From: Gracilariopsis chorda
Taxonomy: Eukaryota > Rhodophyta > Florideophyceae > Gracilariales > Gracilariaceae
Direction: 5' to 3'
Length of the DNA stretch: 51,940 nt
Assembly: GCA_003194525.1 (NCBI GenBank)
Contig: NBIV01000380.1
Span: 1-51,940, forward strand
Positions within the stretch are counted from its first letter, which is position 1. Each line of letters starts with the position of its first letter. The notes under the pieces were generated by a model. That model worked only from the letters and a program-made list of their open reading frames with translations. It was not told the DNA's origin and did not search any database. A program made the translations under genes and the position numbers. Shown here piece after piece: positions 20,088 through 32,600 of the stretch.

Positions 20088-21310
20088 GTGTGTGAGGATA
20101 GTCGAAAGAAGATAAATGGAAACAAGCGCTGTTCTGGTGGGCGATCCGATCCCGATTGTGGTACAGGTGAGTGATTTTCACAGATGTGCTCGTGCAATTC
20201 CACAGAGCGATAATAACGGACAGTGGCCTCTTTCACTTCGCGGTGAAATTTGGCTGTTGGGTCTAGAGAAGATGCAGTACATTGTAGCCGACGAACGTAC
20301 TAATTGCTGATATCGACAAATTCTTCTACACATTTGTAGTATGCAATGGTTCGCTGGAGATCAGTGACTGAGTCATTGAGGTCCTTTCGTAGATCTTGCA
20401 TTGCATGACAATATTCCTTTTTGGCCCAAACAAATACCGCTGGGCGTTCAGGAGAATTCATGCCTGTGCCTGTGAAACAAAAATAAAACAAGAGAGAAAG
20501 CAGACAAAACAGAAAAGAGTATGAAGGGATCAAGATTTTGTGCTTCAACATAGCAGAGGGTCTTCTGGTACGGTGGTCTGAGCTGCCGCCGTGAGAAATC
20601 GCTTTAAGTGAGAAGTAACTGCTTGAGTGCACGAAACCAAATTGCTGCGACAGATTGACGTCATTGTTTGAGCAGTGACGTCAATCTGTTGCTCTCTATT
20701 TTGAAAAACCATATCTATGTTTCTTGAATATCTATAGTGTTTTTCGGCAAGATCGCCTTTGCCTACCAGCTGATACCTGCGACGAAAGCTACGTAACTTA
20801 CACGGAATAGAATGGAATGACCTATTGACGTGAATGGTCTTTTCAAGCAGGAAGAAATCTTGAAATGATGTTTTTTCTTTTGGATTTTCACAGAATTTTG
20901 AGAAAAAATAGGAGAGTTTCGTCACGTTGAGAAGATTTTCGATAATAATGCGTGACGTTTGCCAAGTATAAAAATTTTTGGATAGCTTCGTTCACAGCTA
21001 AGGGACGGAATGGAATTGATCGCTTTGGCCTACCCTGTCCGAAGAATTGTCGTTCGTTGCTCTTTATGTTCCTACTAGATCTTCCCTCTTGCTCACAATT
21101 GTCTTTCGAGGAGCGCTCTGTCTGAGTTAATGTGTATTTTTGTTCTATTTTAGGTGTTCAATCCGTCTTCTGCAATAAACTACGTCGTTCTACAATATCT
21201 AAGAGTTGAAAGTTCTCCGATAGCTTATATGCATGCGCCATGAAGCCAGGAAAGTCTTCACGTACGTCATGGTGTGACAACTGCAAATCAGACTCGAGTT
21301 TGCTACGCAA
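20088..21310. other. Region upstream of ligase remnant, no firm gene
   Basis: The missing N-terminal ligase domain was looked for here and not found. A reverse-strand ORF at 20300-20632 (110 codons) has one hydrophobic stretch (SFLFCLLSLLFYFCF) that could be a membrane segment, but no family was recognised. The segment contains the TGACGTCA inverted repeat described separately and an AT-rich stretch near 20860-20990. Confidence 0.35.
20647..20692. repeat. Inverted repeat with two TGACGTCA sites
   Basis: Arms 20647-20663 and 20676-20692 are reverse complements over 17 bp with one mismatch (13 bp perfect), separated by 12 bases. Each arm ends in or begins with the 8 bp palindrome TGACGTCA, the classical CRE/bZIP target. 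A related TTGACGTGAA occurs at about 20824. It could be a transcription-factor site cluster upstream of a reverse-strand gene, or simply a hairpin. Confidence 0.6.
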
Positions 21311-24079
21311 CTACTTTGGCTTGATTGCTGTTAAGACATGTGTCACTGCAATCTTAGGGTTTGAGTTGAATACCCAAGTAAGCCCATATTGCCTGAGAAG
21401 AGCATGATAATTGATTAAAAATGTGTGGGTTCGAGACTGAGCATCAACGTCAGTCATATCCATCTGAATTTCACCTTGCGCAATCATGTCATGGGTATCC
21501 GAACTAGCGCAGTCTTTCGATACCTCGGCTTGCTGTTCCAAATACTCCCTCAACTCATCGTCAGAAAGCTATTTAAGATCACTGAGATTATCAAATAATC
21601 CACGTGCAATGGCAGACTCGATATACTCTGGGTCTACGCAAACTTGAGACTGCCAGGCTCAGCGGGTTCAAATGAACTGACATTGTTTCCTCGAAATTGT
21701 TTTCTTCGCCCATGAATTTCTTTCCAGGAACGGTCTTATAGTCGAAGAAAGACGCGAACTGATTCCTGATCGGTGCAAATAAGACGAAGATTATTGATTC
21801 GTGTTGAAGTTAGTGTTGGGTTCAGTTCTTGGTTTGGTGGTACAAACGCGGGGTTTAGTTCCATGCTGAAAATTGAGTACCTACCGCAGTAGATGCTACT
21901 GGTTTAGATCGAACAGATTAGCAAAAAAAGGCATTTATCACTGTGGTGTGTTTCGCAAATATGCTTGACGATATCGATGGTTGGATACTTCTTTCTGCCA
22001 AACAGAGGACTTTACTCAGGGATTATGTAGGGTTTCTGTTGTTATAAAATAACTGACAGTAAACGTGTCTCCGTGCTAATACTAAAATGTCTGTACCGTT
22101 TTCAGTTCCCTATGAAGAGTGCTGACAAAATGTGTACGCTTCTCTAGAAACGAGCCGATGAAGCTACAATATGAAACCCCACCGTCGGGGCCAATAAAGA
22201 TTCCACGATGACGCTGTGGCCTGTATCCGTGTCCACGACATTAGAAATCTCACCATGAACTGGTGGATATGACCAAGGTCGGCATAGACAATATAAATAC
22301 GTTTGGACCTCACTATAAGTCTATCCTGCATCCGGTTATCCTTTACCCTTATCTATGCTAAAAGTGACAAAGCGAAGTGGGCAAAATCCGCGTCAGTTGT
22401 GTCTCCTCTAGAGGGGACTTTCAACAGGAAGAAAGGTACACACGCCTCTGGAGTCAAAAGCCTCAAAAGTGACGACGCGTCTCCCGAATAGCAGACTCTC
22501 TCAGGTAAGTTGCCTGGGATTTATCCCCCTCCGGCATCAGTCCAAGTTTCTCTACCAGGAGAGCTTCGTTTCTGCGGCCTGGAATATCCGCTTAGGCGGG
22601 TGTCGGACTGGAGTTTTCCAGATAGTCGTTACCGGAGATTGCCAGGCCAGCGGAGTGTGTTTCAAGGAAAGCAAGAAGTCTACTTTAGTATGGAATTAAG
22701 ATGCCGTGGTGACGGAAAGATTCTGCTATGTAGTAGGGTTTCAGAATTGAGGCCAACCAGGCGATGTACTTAGGCGAGCAAACGCACTGAGCAGAAGTAT
22801 GGCCACGGTGCTAACATAGGTGGCAGAGTAAAGCCATTAGCGCGACAAGGGGTTTTAAAGTCCGAGTATTCGGAAAGCAAACCGTACGGCGTATGTCATT
22901 TCATCCAAGCAGAGTATATCTGGACAGAACATACGCAAACCGGTTTCATTGGTGTTGAACGTGATTGTTAACCATGAGAAAAAAGGGGTTGTTGTTAGCT
23001 GCTTCAAACAAGCCCTCATTCGTCGACTGTGATTTGATTGGTCTGAATTGACAGGCCCTCTTGTTAGGAGCTAGTGCCCGCAAGCAGCGGGAGCAATGTG
23101 GAGTCTTTCTCTATTACCAACACCTTATCGTATTTCGACCGATGATTTGGAGTTAAGCCCGAAGCGCATGGCTGTGCGCTGAAGCCTACTGTACACACTG
23201 GAGGTAGGTGAGTCTAAACGTGTCATCGCCATAGCAAGCGACAAGACTCCAGAGTATCGGGTCAAGCACGTCGATGAAAATTGCTCATCGTTGGCCCGGA
23301 GGGTAATACGTTCCCTCAACTATAGAAACAATTGTTCAGGCGCATCATTTATTCAGTTTTGACTTTACCAGGGCACTGACTACTGTCTTCAAAAGCAAGG
23401 ATTGACAGCACGATAGCAGTGTTGGTGTGTTAGGAGCGTAGCAAGAATTGCAAAGGCTCAGACTAACAAGTAGCTCCTTCTTCAATAAACCCGAGACGAG
23501 CCTCTCACAAAACTTATTACTCTTAAGGCACTCCATCTAATATACACAGTACGACAGGGTAAGGGTGACCTTCAATCATCCTGACTATATCGGCTCTAGC
23601 CACAAACCAGGCGAAAAGTTTCCCCCCAAATATTGGGTCTTCCCCAGTAAAATACTGGTCACGCAACAAGTGTCCCATACGCCTGATAGAAGCTCTCACT
23701 TTTCTCGTGCCACGCAGCGCACGTCTTCAGGAGAAATATTCGAACTGGTAGTACAAGTATGACATCAGCTTTCAATAGATCGGAATCGTTTGATTCAATT
23801 CCCTTAAGCAACGATGCTTCTTGCCCTTCATATTGTAACGAATCACGCCTTTGGTGGAGGATGACCGCTTTGAGCTGAATAAATGCCTCCAAAGCTGATT
23901 CAGAGAAGGTATATGAACGGTTTCGGGAAGAGGTCTACGAAGGCGATGAGTCAGTACCAAACTGTTCGCACTTTTGTTTCCAATTTGAGGGGTTTCTGCA
24001 CCTCCAAGTTACCTAGTCACGCTGCGAACCTGCGACATTCGGGTCATTCGGAGACGGCTTACCCATGCGGATAATCTGC
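21311..24079. other. Long stretch without a recognisable gene
   Basis: Only short ORFs are present. A reverse-strand one at 21311-21553 (80 codons, preceded in frame by LSDDELREYLEQQ) looks protein-like but matches no family I can name. ORFs overlapping at 22469-22773 are open in two frames and carry no motif. No repeat, LTR or transposase segment was seen. It may be old, decayed transposon or spacer DNA. Confidence 0.35.
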
Positions 24080-24749
24080 TATGAAGTCTCCAAACGGGCA
24101 CTAAAATGGTCAAAGCGAGAGTCAACTCTTTCAATGAAGGCGTTGAGCTGCCTCAAACTGTCTAACACTGTGTTGACGTAAGATTGAAGGGTACGAAGCC
24201 CACCGATTTCCTTCACAAAAGCGTGCCTCACATTCTTTTGAAGGACTTCGACTTCCACTGCAAGGGTGTCGTGTGTGTTTCACAAAACGTGGGTCTGGTG
24301 TTACAGGGGAAACCTCTGAAAGATGATTTTAACCACTTAGCGAGGTTTGGCTGCCGTGGACGCGGTGGTTAGCGGGAGTGTCTTGGGCGAGCTGGCAACG
24401 GCCGGCGCCAGACAAGCAGTGTCCCAAGAGTCTAACAACGAATTCGATTGGATATTAAGGGATTCCAGGATTTGTTTTGAAGCCCTCGAGGAGGCTTTTT
24501 CAGCTTTGCTAAAGGTAGCTTGGACAGTGATGCGCGAAACCTCCAAACATATGTATTATCTGTACCATTGTGGGAGAAGCCGTGCCTGATAGCAGAGTAT
24601 GCATCGGAGTGTTTAATTGAAATGGGAGTAAACGGCTCAGACGGGGAAACGAAGAAGTGTCCGGAAAAGATGAGCAAAAAGAAACAAACCAGCAAAAGGG
24701 GGAAAACGCAAAGAACAGATTCTGGGCGAGGAGACCACTTTGAGAGCAA
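24080..24749 (-). other. Possible decayed gene: membrane segment then coiled coil
   Basis: On the reverse strand, 24749-24432 is an open frame whose N-terminus has a hydrophobic run (VLCVFPLLLVCFFLLIF) like a signal anchor. Further down (about 24285-24080), in another frame, lies a heptad-like helical segment (SYVNTVLDSLRQLNAFIERV) ending at TAG. The two could be parts of one membrane protein broken by mutations or split by an intron, but no homologous family was recognised and the middle section has stops in every frame I followed. Confidence 0.22.
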
Positions 24750-25479
24750 GACCTGATCATGGGGAACACCACGTTAATGTTTGTGATCTTCCTCTGTTCA
24801 TTAGAACACAATGGAAGAGCCTTTTCGGGGATGATAGGATTGCGTTGGGTGTAAAGCCGAGCCCAGTACCAGAAGGTAGGCCTAAGAATGGGTTATCCGC
24901 CGGAGCAGTATGCGCCTCTCTTCTACGGATGTCGGCTCCACAACAGGAGACAAGTATGAGCGCAGGCAAATAATAGCAACGGATAGCACAAAGCTACTCT
25001 AGTAGAGGGAAAGAACGAGAGGTAAATGTAGATCATTGCACCAGACCCACAGGGTTACGTCGAAATAATTTACACAAACGGGAGAGGTCTGAATAACCAA
25101 TGTAATAGGTCACTGGCTCAAATATTGGATGATTGCGTAGTTACTGAGTCTCGACGCGCATCAGAAGTCATAATTAGAATGGAGGGCAGTGTGCCAACAT
25201 GACAAGTACACTGTACAGTGATTATAAAAAATCTAAAATTACTCCACACCACCCATTTGAGAATTCAAGTATGGAATATGATGCAAAACAAATCATTTAC
25301 TCGTTTTCACATCACTTTAACGTCACCAAGAAGGAGCTCGGGTCGCAGCCTGGCTAGCAGCTTGCGAAGAGCGAAACTGCAAATTCATGTGCTGCCTACT
25401 ACCCCTGTCACGGTATTTCTGTAGGACTCTCTTCCTCTGTCAATTTGTTCCTGTTCAATGTGAGCCATCCGGGTGCTCA
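24750..25479. other. No gene seen
   Basis: Short ORFs only. The composition is neutral and no conserved motif, repeat or terminal inverted repeat was noticed. The right edge merges into the end of the DDE transposase remnant. Confidence 0.4.
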
Positions 25480-26520
25480 GACGAACGAAACGCTGCTCGT
25501 CTTCGCAAGCAAATATTGCCACTTAATATGCACGTTCGTAAATGCCATCCTTTAACGAAAGAAATCGTCATACATAGTTTCGGACCAGCGCCATTTCCTA
25601 GAAACCAAAGCCCAAAGGCCACAAATCCAGCCGAAATAGTTCTCGAGAATAATACGATCGCTGGATACTTTTCTGTTATAGGCTTCATAAGATAACGATA
25701 AAGTGCCATTGGGTGGTTTCTTTTTGTTTGTAATACCCCGAGTTATTTTATGCCCGCCCTGATAGCCTTTGTCGAGAAGAACTTCCCAGAATCTTGGAAA
25801 CACCCCACTTAGAACCCCGATTTCGTTGACGCTCTGATCTTGTCTATCCTTCCAAAGCTCCGTTAAATGCCAGTTCCGTATTCTCTGAACAATCTCAAAA
25901 TCAGAAATCAAGCCAGAGTAATGTCGAATAGAGCCAAGTGCCAAACCATTAGGAAGAACAGAGACTTCAACCTTGTAACCATAAAGCTTGTGCTTACGCT
26001 AGAGTAGTGTTTCCATTCCTCAATTCTACCACTTGGTCAAAAGCCCTATTAAAAAGTGACGTCTGTAGCGTAGCGAGCTTCTTTAAAAGTCAAAAAATGT
26101 TTATCATCGTCTCGAAGTAGTTCCATGGAATGAAGTTTGCCAACCTCAGTAACGAAACATTCGTAAGTGAATGAAGAAATGAAGCAAACAAACTTGGTAA
26201 CGAGACGCTTGAAAGTCGGCCCCTTCATCTTGAATACCCGCAGGAGAACATCCTATTGATCTTCGTGCTTTAACACGGTTAGGGTCATAAATAGAGCATC
26301 TTTTCCCGAAACCTTTGACTGCTGACCACGACTGACGTTGTAGCCTTGAGTGATGAACTCCGTAAGATGATTCCACAAGATGTGAAAATAGACGTGGTCG
26401 AAGTTTATCATGCTTTTGATTCCTTAAACTCCGCCATCATCGTAGAAGGCGTCAAATAATGGACAAGGAGAATCTGCCCCTTCTTCTGAGCTGGCATCAT
26501 CTCTTGTGATTTTTTACTGA
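25480..26520 (-). pseudogene. PIF/Harbinger-type DDE transposase, pseudogene
   Basis: Reverse-strand transposase of the DDE_Tnp_4 (PIF/Harbinger-like) type. Segments in order: MINFDHVYFHILW near 26411, SGKDALFMTLTVLKHEDQ near 26300, EARYATDVTF (first catalytic D, codon at 26061-26063), KHKLYGYKVEVSVLPNGLAL near 25995, LLDKGYQG (second D), and RIILENYFG (the E). The end reads MAFTNVHIKWQ near 25530. Three stops lie close together after DVTF: TAA 26049-26051, TAG 26046-26048 and TGA 26037-26039. In the family these positions usually hold Gln, Gln and Arg, each one C-to-T change away. A frameshift lies near 25998. The three catalytic residues are still present, but the gene is dead. Confidence 0.78.
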
Positions 26521-26637
26521 ATAATATCGTTCTCACGCTTCAAAGCAGTATCTGTTAGCAGCCTCGGTGCGACAGAGGCCTCAAGGGAGCCAAAAGAATT
26601 CATAGAGAAGGGACGGGAGGAACGCAGTAGGTGCAGC

Positions 26638-29091
26638 GTGGGTGGGAGGTTGGACGCTGTAGAGTATGCCATAGAGTGCGGGGCTAAGGTCTTGGTTGCT
26701 AACTTTGGCCAAATCACCCAGTGGTTAGTCAGAAACCAAGTACTTGATTCCGTTCTTCCACACCCGGCAGCAATCGTTCCAACGAGGTTACCTGTTGCTG
26801 ATATTCTCGGTATCGCAGAACCTAGGGAAAGGGAGAGTGCTGGCGAAGCCAAAACCGCGCAAGCGAAAACCGAATACTCGGATTCAGTACCAATAGAACC
26901 TGAAAAGGGTATTGCACTGCACGGTTGTGAACAGGAGGACCCTGTCGAGGAGTTGGAGAACTTGGGTTTAAGTCATGTCCCTGGGATATATCGCGAAAGG
27001 TTGCCAGATACGCTGTGGGAGTTTAAATCTATGTGGGATGGCTCCCTCGGAAAAATAGGAATAACGGAACACCGTAATGATCTCCTTCCAGATACAAGGC
27101 CAATTGCATCACGCCCATATCGGGCAGGGCCGAAAGCGTGGGAACAAGAGAAATCTGAAGTCGGGAAGATGCTACGCGCTGGCGTGATAGAGCCCGCTCA
27201 ATCGTCATGGGCTTCACCAGCCGTGATGGTTCCGAAACCCGATGGATCTTGGAGGTTCTGTATTGAATATTGACGTCTAAATGCGGTTACCGTCAAAGAC
27301 GTTTATCCAATTCCTCGGATGGACGAATATCTTGACTCACTTGGGATTGTTACGCAGTTCACCACGTTAGACGCAAACCGGGAATACTGGCAGGTTCCAA
27401 TCAGAGAGGATGATCGCTATAAGACCGCATTTTTGTGTCATCAAGGATTGTTTCGGTTCAATTGGATGCTGTTCGGGATTACTAATGCACCCGCTACGTT
27501 TCACGGTGCTATCAAAATATTGTTAGCTCGATTCAAGTGGAAAACGTGCTCGGTATATCTGGACGATATCATCGTGTTTTCCAATAACGCGGATGACCAC
27601 TTAAACCATGTACTAGATGTCATTCATGTACTGCGCGATGCAGGAATACCTCTTAAGTTGAAGAAAAGTGAGCTCTGTACAGATTCTGTGAAATAATTTG
27701 CACATATTATTCGTCCTGTTCAACTCTCTGTGGATGAATTTCGAGTTACATCGCTTAAGAATGCGAAGCATCCGGTAACGCAGACGGAACTAAGATCCTT
27801 CCTTGGATTATGTTACGTATACCGACGTTTCGTACCAGGTATTTCGGACCTCGCGGCTCTCTTTATCAGGCTTCTAACCAAGGGACAACTAGTGAGCTTG
27901 GTACATTTTGGTGACGCAGAATCTACTGCTTTCTCCAAGCTTATGGATGCTTTTACCTCACCAAAAATCTTGGCTCTTCCCAACCTTGGGCTCCCCAATG
28001 AAGTGGATACTGATGCTAGTGATAATAAGGTTGGTTGCCCACTATTTCAGATCATAGAAGACGGTGTGAGAATTCCCATCGGATACTGTTGGAGAAGTAT
28101 AAACCTGCACGAACGTAAATACTCGGTTTTTGAGACAGAGTATCTTGCCATTGTATGGGCATTGACAACGCTCCAAGCCTAACTTATGGGTACTTACTTT
28201 AAGGTATATACGGAAAATGCGGGTCTCCGTTGGCTTTTGGAGATCACCGAACCTTCGGGTCGCTTGATGCATTGACGCTTATGCCTATCGGATTTCTATT
28301 TTGATATACTATAAAACAAAGGATCATCTAATGCTCACGCCGATGCATTATCACGACTGGGAAGTAATGCAGAAGCATAATTGACAGCGGATCTGGATAT
28401 AGCATGCTTCATGGTTGGAGACCTACATGGAAGTGCTGAAATCCTTTCGGATGATTTATGGGACGACAGAATGTCTACTGAAAGCTCGGAAGCACCGGCT
28501 GATTCATTTGTATCTATTGCTCCTGAGGACATGATCCGTGAACAAAACTTGGATTCGTTCTGCACGCAGATTTGAGCACGCCTCAACGGAGGAGATCGAG
28601 TACAGTTCTTGGTGAATGATGAAAGATACCCGGTTACATTGGTCGAATGTAAACCAAAAATTGTGGTATGGCACTAATTGCAACAGCGAGTCTTACATAT
28701 ACCCCACTATGTGAGGGTAAAAGCTCACCCTGGAGGTCAAAAGTTATACTTGACCCTCAGAAGGAACTTCTTATGGTCATCAATGGCATTTGAATTCTAT
28801 GCAGCTCTCAGTTCTTGTACGGAGTGTGCTAAGAATATTGTGAAGCTACGTAAGTACTCTAAGAAGTTATCTTTATTCCCAGCTCGGGCACCACTGGAAT
28901 TCGTCGCCATCCATATGCTTAGAGAGCTTATCACTTCTAAGTTTCCCCAAGACGTCTGTCGAATCTTGACGATCAAGAACGTGTTCACAACGACCTACCA
29001 TCCCCAAAGCAATGGGCAGGTAGAATGATTTAATCGTACAATGCTTAATGCATTAAGATCCTATGTGGCAGATCACTGTGTTCGGTGAACC
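26638..29091 (+). pseudogene. Ty3/gypsy pol (RT-RNase H-integrase), one frame with many stops
   Basis: Reverse transcriptase of the Metaviridae: SRPYRAGPKAWEQEKSEV, VIEPAQSSWASPAVMVPKPDG, TTLDANREYWQVPI and YLDD (27556-27567). RNase H follows (EVDTDASDNKVG, ERKYSVFETEYLAIVWAL, NAHADALSRL), then integrase (zinc-binding HPGGQKLY ... CTECAKN, then TTTYHPQSNGQVE). The whole stretch reads in frame 1 without any frameshift. It has in-frame stops at 27271 (TGA), 27694, 28180, 28309, 28378 and 28675 (TAA), and 28273, 28573 and 29026 (TGA). The integrase core is shortened and its first Asp is His (EFVAIH). Upstream of 26950 no clear protease or gag was recognised. Confidence 0.85.
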
Positions 29092-29461
29092 GCAACCTTG
29101 GCGCAGTGAGTGAAGTGTGTTAGTGTCACTGTCGCAACAGTACATCCGTGTGGATAAGGAGAACTTCTCGAATCTCTGAGGCCATAGTTCTGCGGGTATT
29201 TGCTCATGACGAACGTTCTTTAGCTCGTAGTCGAGAGAGTCAATTTCAAAGAAACTTCCCAGGCCGCCGTTTAGACGTCTATGACGGAAGCTGTCATATT
29301 GTAGCCGTGACGATATACAACGAAGTCGTGAAGCATTCAACGCTCCCGAAAAGGGTTAGTATCGCCCCAAGTGGTGCCTCGAGCCCTGCTTTGGGTTGCA
29401 GAAGAGACACCGGCCCACGGTACGCGTCATGTTGATGGACAGCACAGAGGTGTATTCACAG

Positions 29462-29665
29462 GAGTTCTTCGCGGAATGTATCGTACGTCATGAAACTCGT
29501 GATAAAGTACTGCAGTATCTCATACGCTGGTATGAATATCCACCCTAGAAGAATACATGGGAACCAATAGAGCACCTTCCAAGGTTCAAGATTATACCTC
29601 ATCACCGTAGGACCTGCTCGGCTCTCCCATCCACCTTGGATAATGCGTAAGTTGGATAACCACAC
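29462..29665 (+). pseudogene. Chromodomain at C-terminus of the gypsy integrase
   Basis: Frame 2 encodes a chromodomain: AECIVRHETRDKVLQYLIRW, then YEYPP, a TAG, then KNTWEPIEHLPRF. The Leu-Ile-Arg-Trp and NTWEP motifs are typical of the chromodomain that chromoviruses carry after integrase to steer insertion to modified histones. It lies 370 bases after the recognisable integrase core and in a different frame, so at least one indel lies between. The TAG replaces a residue that is normally Ser or Glu. It identifies the element as a chromovirus. Confidence 0.75.
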
Positions 29666-32600
29666 TTGGTGAGATCGTGCAGGACGTTGATACTAGCTTG
29701 AAGCATTACGGGAAGGTACTCGAGGAGAGTGGTGAGTTGAGAACTCTGATAGCAGTGGAGGGTCCAGGATTATTCCCCTTTACTCACCAAATTGACGGTC
29801 TCACCGAATTAACGGTTTATGAAGATATGCATCATGGTTATAAAGTACACTAAGAAGAAGTGTCAAGCTGGAAGTAAGAAGAACAAGAAGAAGTATGAAA
29901 GCACAAGTTTGTTTAAGCTGTATTCAGAAGATCTATAACTAAGTTATCAAGTACCACTAGGTTGCTATACTCCCGATAAGGGACCTGCACCAACTGAGTT
30001 TGACGCTCCCAAAGTATGCTGCGCTACAAACGCTAGCAGCTTGTGGTAGAACAACCGTATGGGTGTCAGATCATGACGGACGACAGCGAACACCGATGCA
30101 CGATTACGTGGGAGACCGGACGGTGGACATGTGACAAGAGTGCCCCTGACCGGCACGGTGCCTGGGGACTGCTGGGACGGGATACACGTGTCCAACCGGA
30201 AGGAAGGGCAGGCCTACCTGCAAGACCCTAGATAAATTTTGATTAATTTTTAGGTAGTGCGTACGCAGGCCTGCCACTGACCCATATCTGCCGAAGTGCT
30301 TCGTCGCCAAGGTGCACCTTGGGGCTGGCGGGACTACGCAGGACGACAGTACCCCCCGATCCCCATAAACGAGTGAAAGCAGACGTCATCCCACCAAAAC
30401 GGACTATTTTATTGTTCTAGTTGGCGATACAGACTGCCCACTAGCTTTTACTACTACTCCGCACGGTAAAACACGAGCGGTACACGACCACCAACACTCT
30501 ACGCGTGCTCTCTGATCACGTCTGACGCAGTTGCCCGTCCGGTTCCGCAGCCCTCCACCGGCGTCTCCTGACTTCTACCGTTCGGATCACCAAGCCCATC
30601 TTCCGCCCGGGCTTGCTAGGAAATCTTTGTACTGACCACTGAGTCACGTCCGACTGGTCAGCATCTTGTGCCAAAGCATTGCACATCCCCACACAGCTAA
30701 CTCACGTCATTCATTCCAGGCGGAACTGGGACACACAGAAAGAACAGGTTAGCTCGCAATGCTGCGACTTTTGCGGATACCGCAGTTAGCGGTAGAGCAT
30801 TCTGCTGAGTTCTCAGATTCCACCCGAATGGTGCCAAGGCTTCTGTGGCGAAAAATTCGGCAGCCCCGCAACCTGGAGGGTTCACACCCGCCATGGGATC
30901 GGCGCCACCGACCGCGTTCGCTTCATCATCCAACATCTGATCTTCGAGGTCAACCGGAGCATGGTAATTATCATTGAAGACGAACCAGTGGTGTGATCCT
31001 CAGGAATCACGCGTGGGGCGTTGCTTAACATTAACACCTGAGCACGCAACGTCTCACACCCTTCGTACGGGTCGTAATGGATGAAGTCCCCAGCTCCTGG
31101 ATGCCGACGACCTGGAGACTTGTCATATAGAGAAGGGTTACCCATTGCACGATTACCGTACGACACGGTGTTCCAGTTAACCTAATCAACAACAAGATAT
31201 AATACAGTTCATCCACTTTCTCTTTGGAACCGAGAACGGTGTGGAGATTCAGTGTTAGCGATACCTGTCAAAGGTACGGAGGTAGGCACCAAACCCTACA
31301 ATGGTCATATGCTTCCAAAAGGCTGAAAACCGCAACTCGGGTAGCCCAATCGGCGATTAATAAGTACCAGTATCCCGACCTTGGATTTAAGAGCATGCGG
31401 GACGCCACGTACGTAAGACACGGAGAGAATTCCGGGTAACACACTTTGGGTACTTCAAAACGAGACCACCAAGTTGGTGAGGACATGAACCGCCCGTCGA
31501 AGGCCTGGGGCTGGTATCATTCTGTTTCGATTTTCACGTATGGGATCAATTATCCGTGACGGGATCGCGCTTTCCGCTCAAACCGGATAAAAATCGCGAA
31601 CCTGTCCAGTGTAACAGCTCGCCTTATATATCTGAAATCCGCTCGAGGGACGGGCCGTACCCCGCAGAGCATATTGGGTTCGATACGAAAGATACTACCG
31701 TTAGACATCGATGGATCAAATGCAGCCAGTCGGTCTCCGTACGAGATTTTACCGTTGATTCAGTATCCCAATACGTCTAATCTATACTGGTACGGTACCG
31801 GGCTTGCATTCCACGCACGACCTAGCCGTTTGTAAGCAAGCTTCGTCATCTTTTAACAGGCCTTGTCTAAGGTTTCACCTTTGTGGTCATTGATCCTAAA
31901 CAGATGCGGGTCGATCGCTATGTGACCTGTCCAATCGGGGAATTCGACTATTTCAATAGGTAACCCAACGGATAATAGACCATTGGTAACTTAAAAAGAG
32001 ATCAGCACGTGATTCTTAACCGCTTCGGGATGAAACCAACCACGGTGCTCTCGAGAAGAGATAACTATTCCGAAGGGGATTACATACGCGAATCGTATCC
32101 TTTGACACCCAACCAGAAGCATTGGTCGTCACCGGCATAAGTTCGTCTGAATTCCATGCCACGGCCAATAGATCAAATGTAGGACCCGTTTGGTGTTGCG
32201 GCAATGGAGCCGAAGGATAGGACCCGTCGGGTGTTGCGGCAATGGAGCCGAAGGAAAACCAGTCATGTGGTGCACGCTCGTTGGCGGAGGTTGAGAAGGA
32301 CCACCACAGCTGGAGGCACCCGGGAGATGGTTGGACGGAAAGTTCGTTGGCATCTTCGGAGCAGTTGGTATTCCAAAGTGTAACTCGAGTTCGACTATGA
32401 CGACTCGGATATTTGACGTGTATCCCCTGATTTGCGAGGAACCGGAATGTCTGAGGACTCATCGTGAGTCTTTTACGTAAGCACATTGCCACCTGCGAGT
32501 CGCTCGAAGAACGCGGAAACCCTCTGCTAAGGAGGGGGAGATGTGCTGCAATGTAAGATGAGTGGAAATCGCGATGTTGCTACTCATAGAAGTGCGATGG

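Noticed and set aside
20300..20632. N-terminal (Ia/KxDG) part of the ligase
   Set aside because: The frame has a membrane-like stretch and no KxDG or other adenylation motif.
21420..21440. GGTTCGAGACT as a tRNA T-arm
   Set aside because: No matching acceptor, D-arm or anticodon stem could be built around it; the same holds for similar GGTTCGA strings elsewhere.
32016..32492. 158-codon minus-strand ORF
   Set aside because: Crosses a 38 bp tandem duplication that is not a multiple of three, shows no domain, and composition does not suggest coding.
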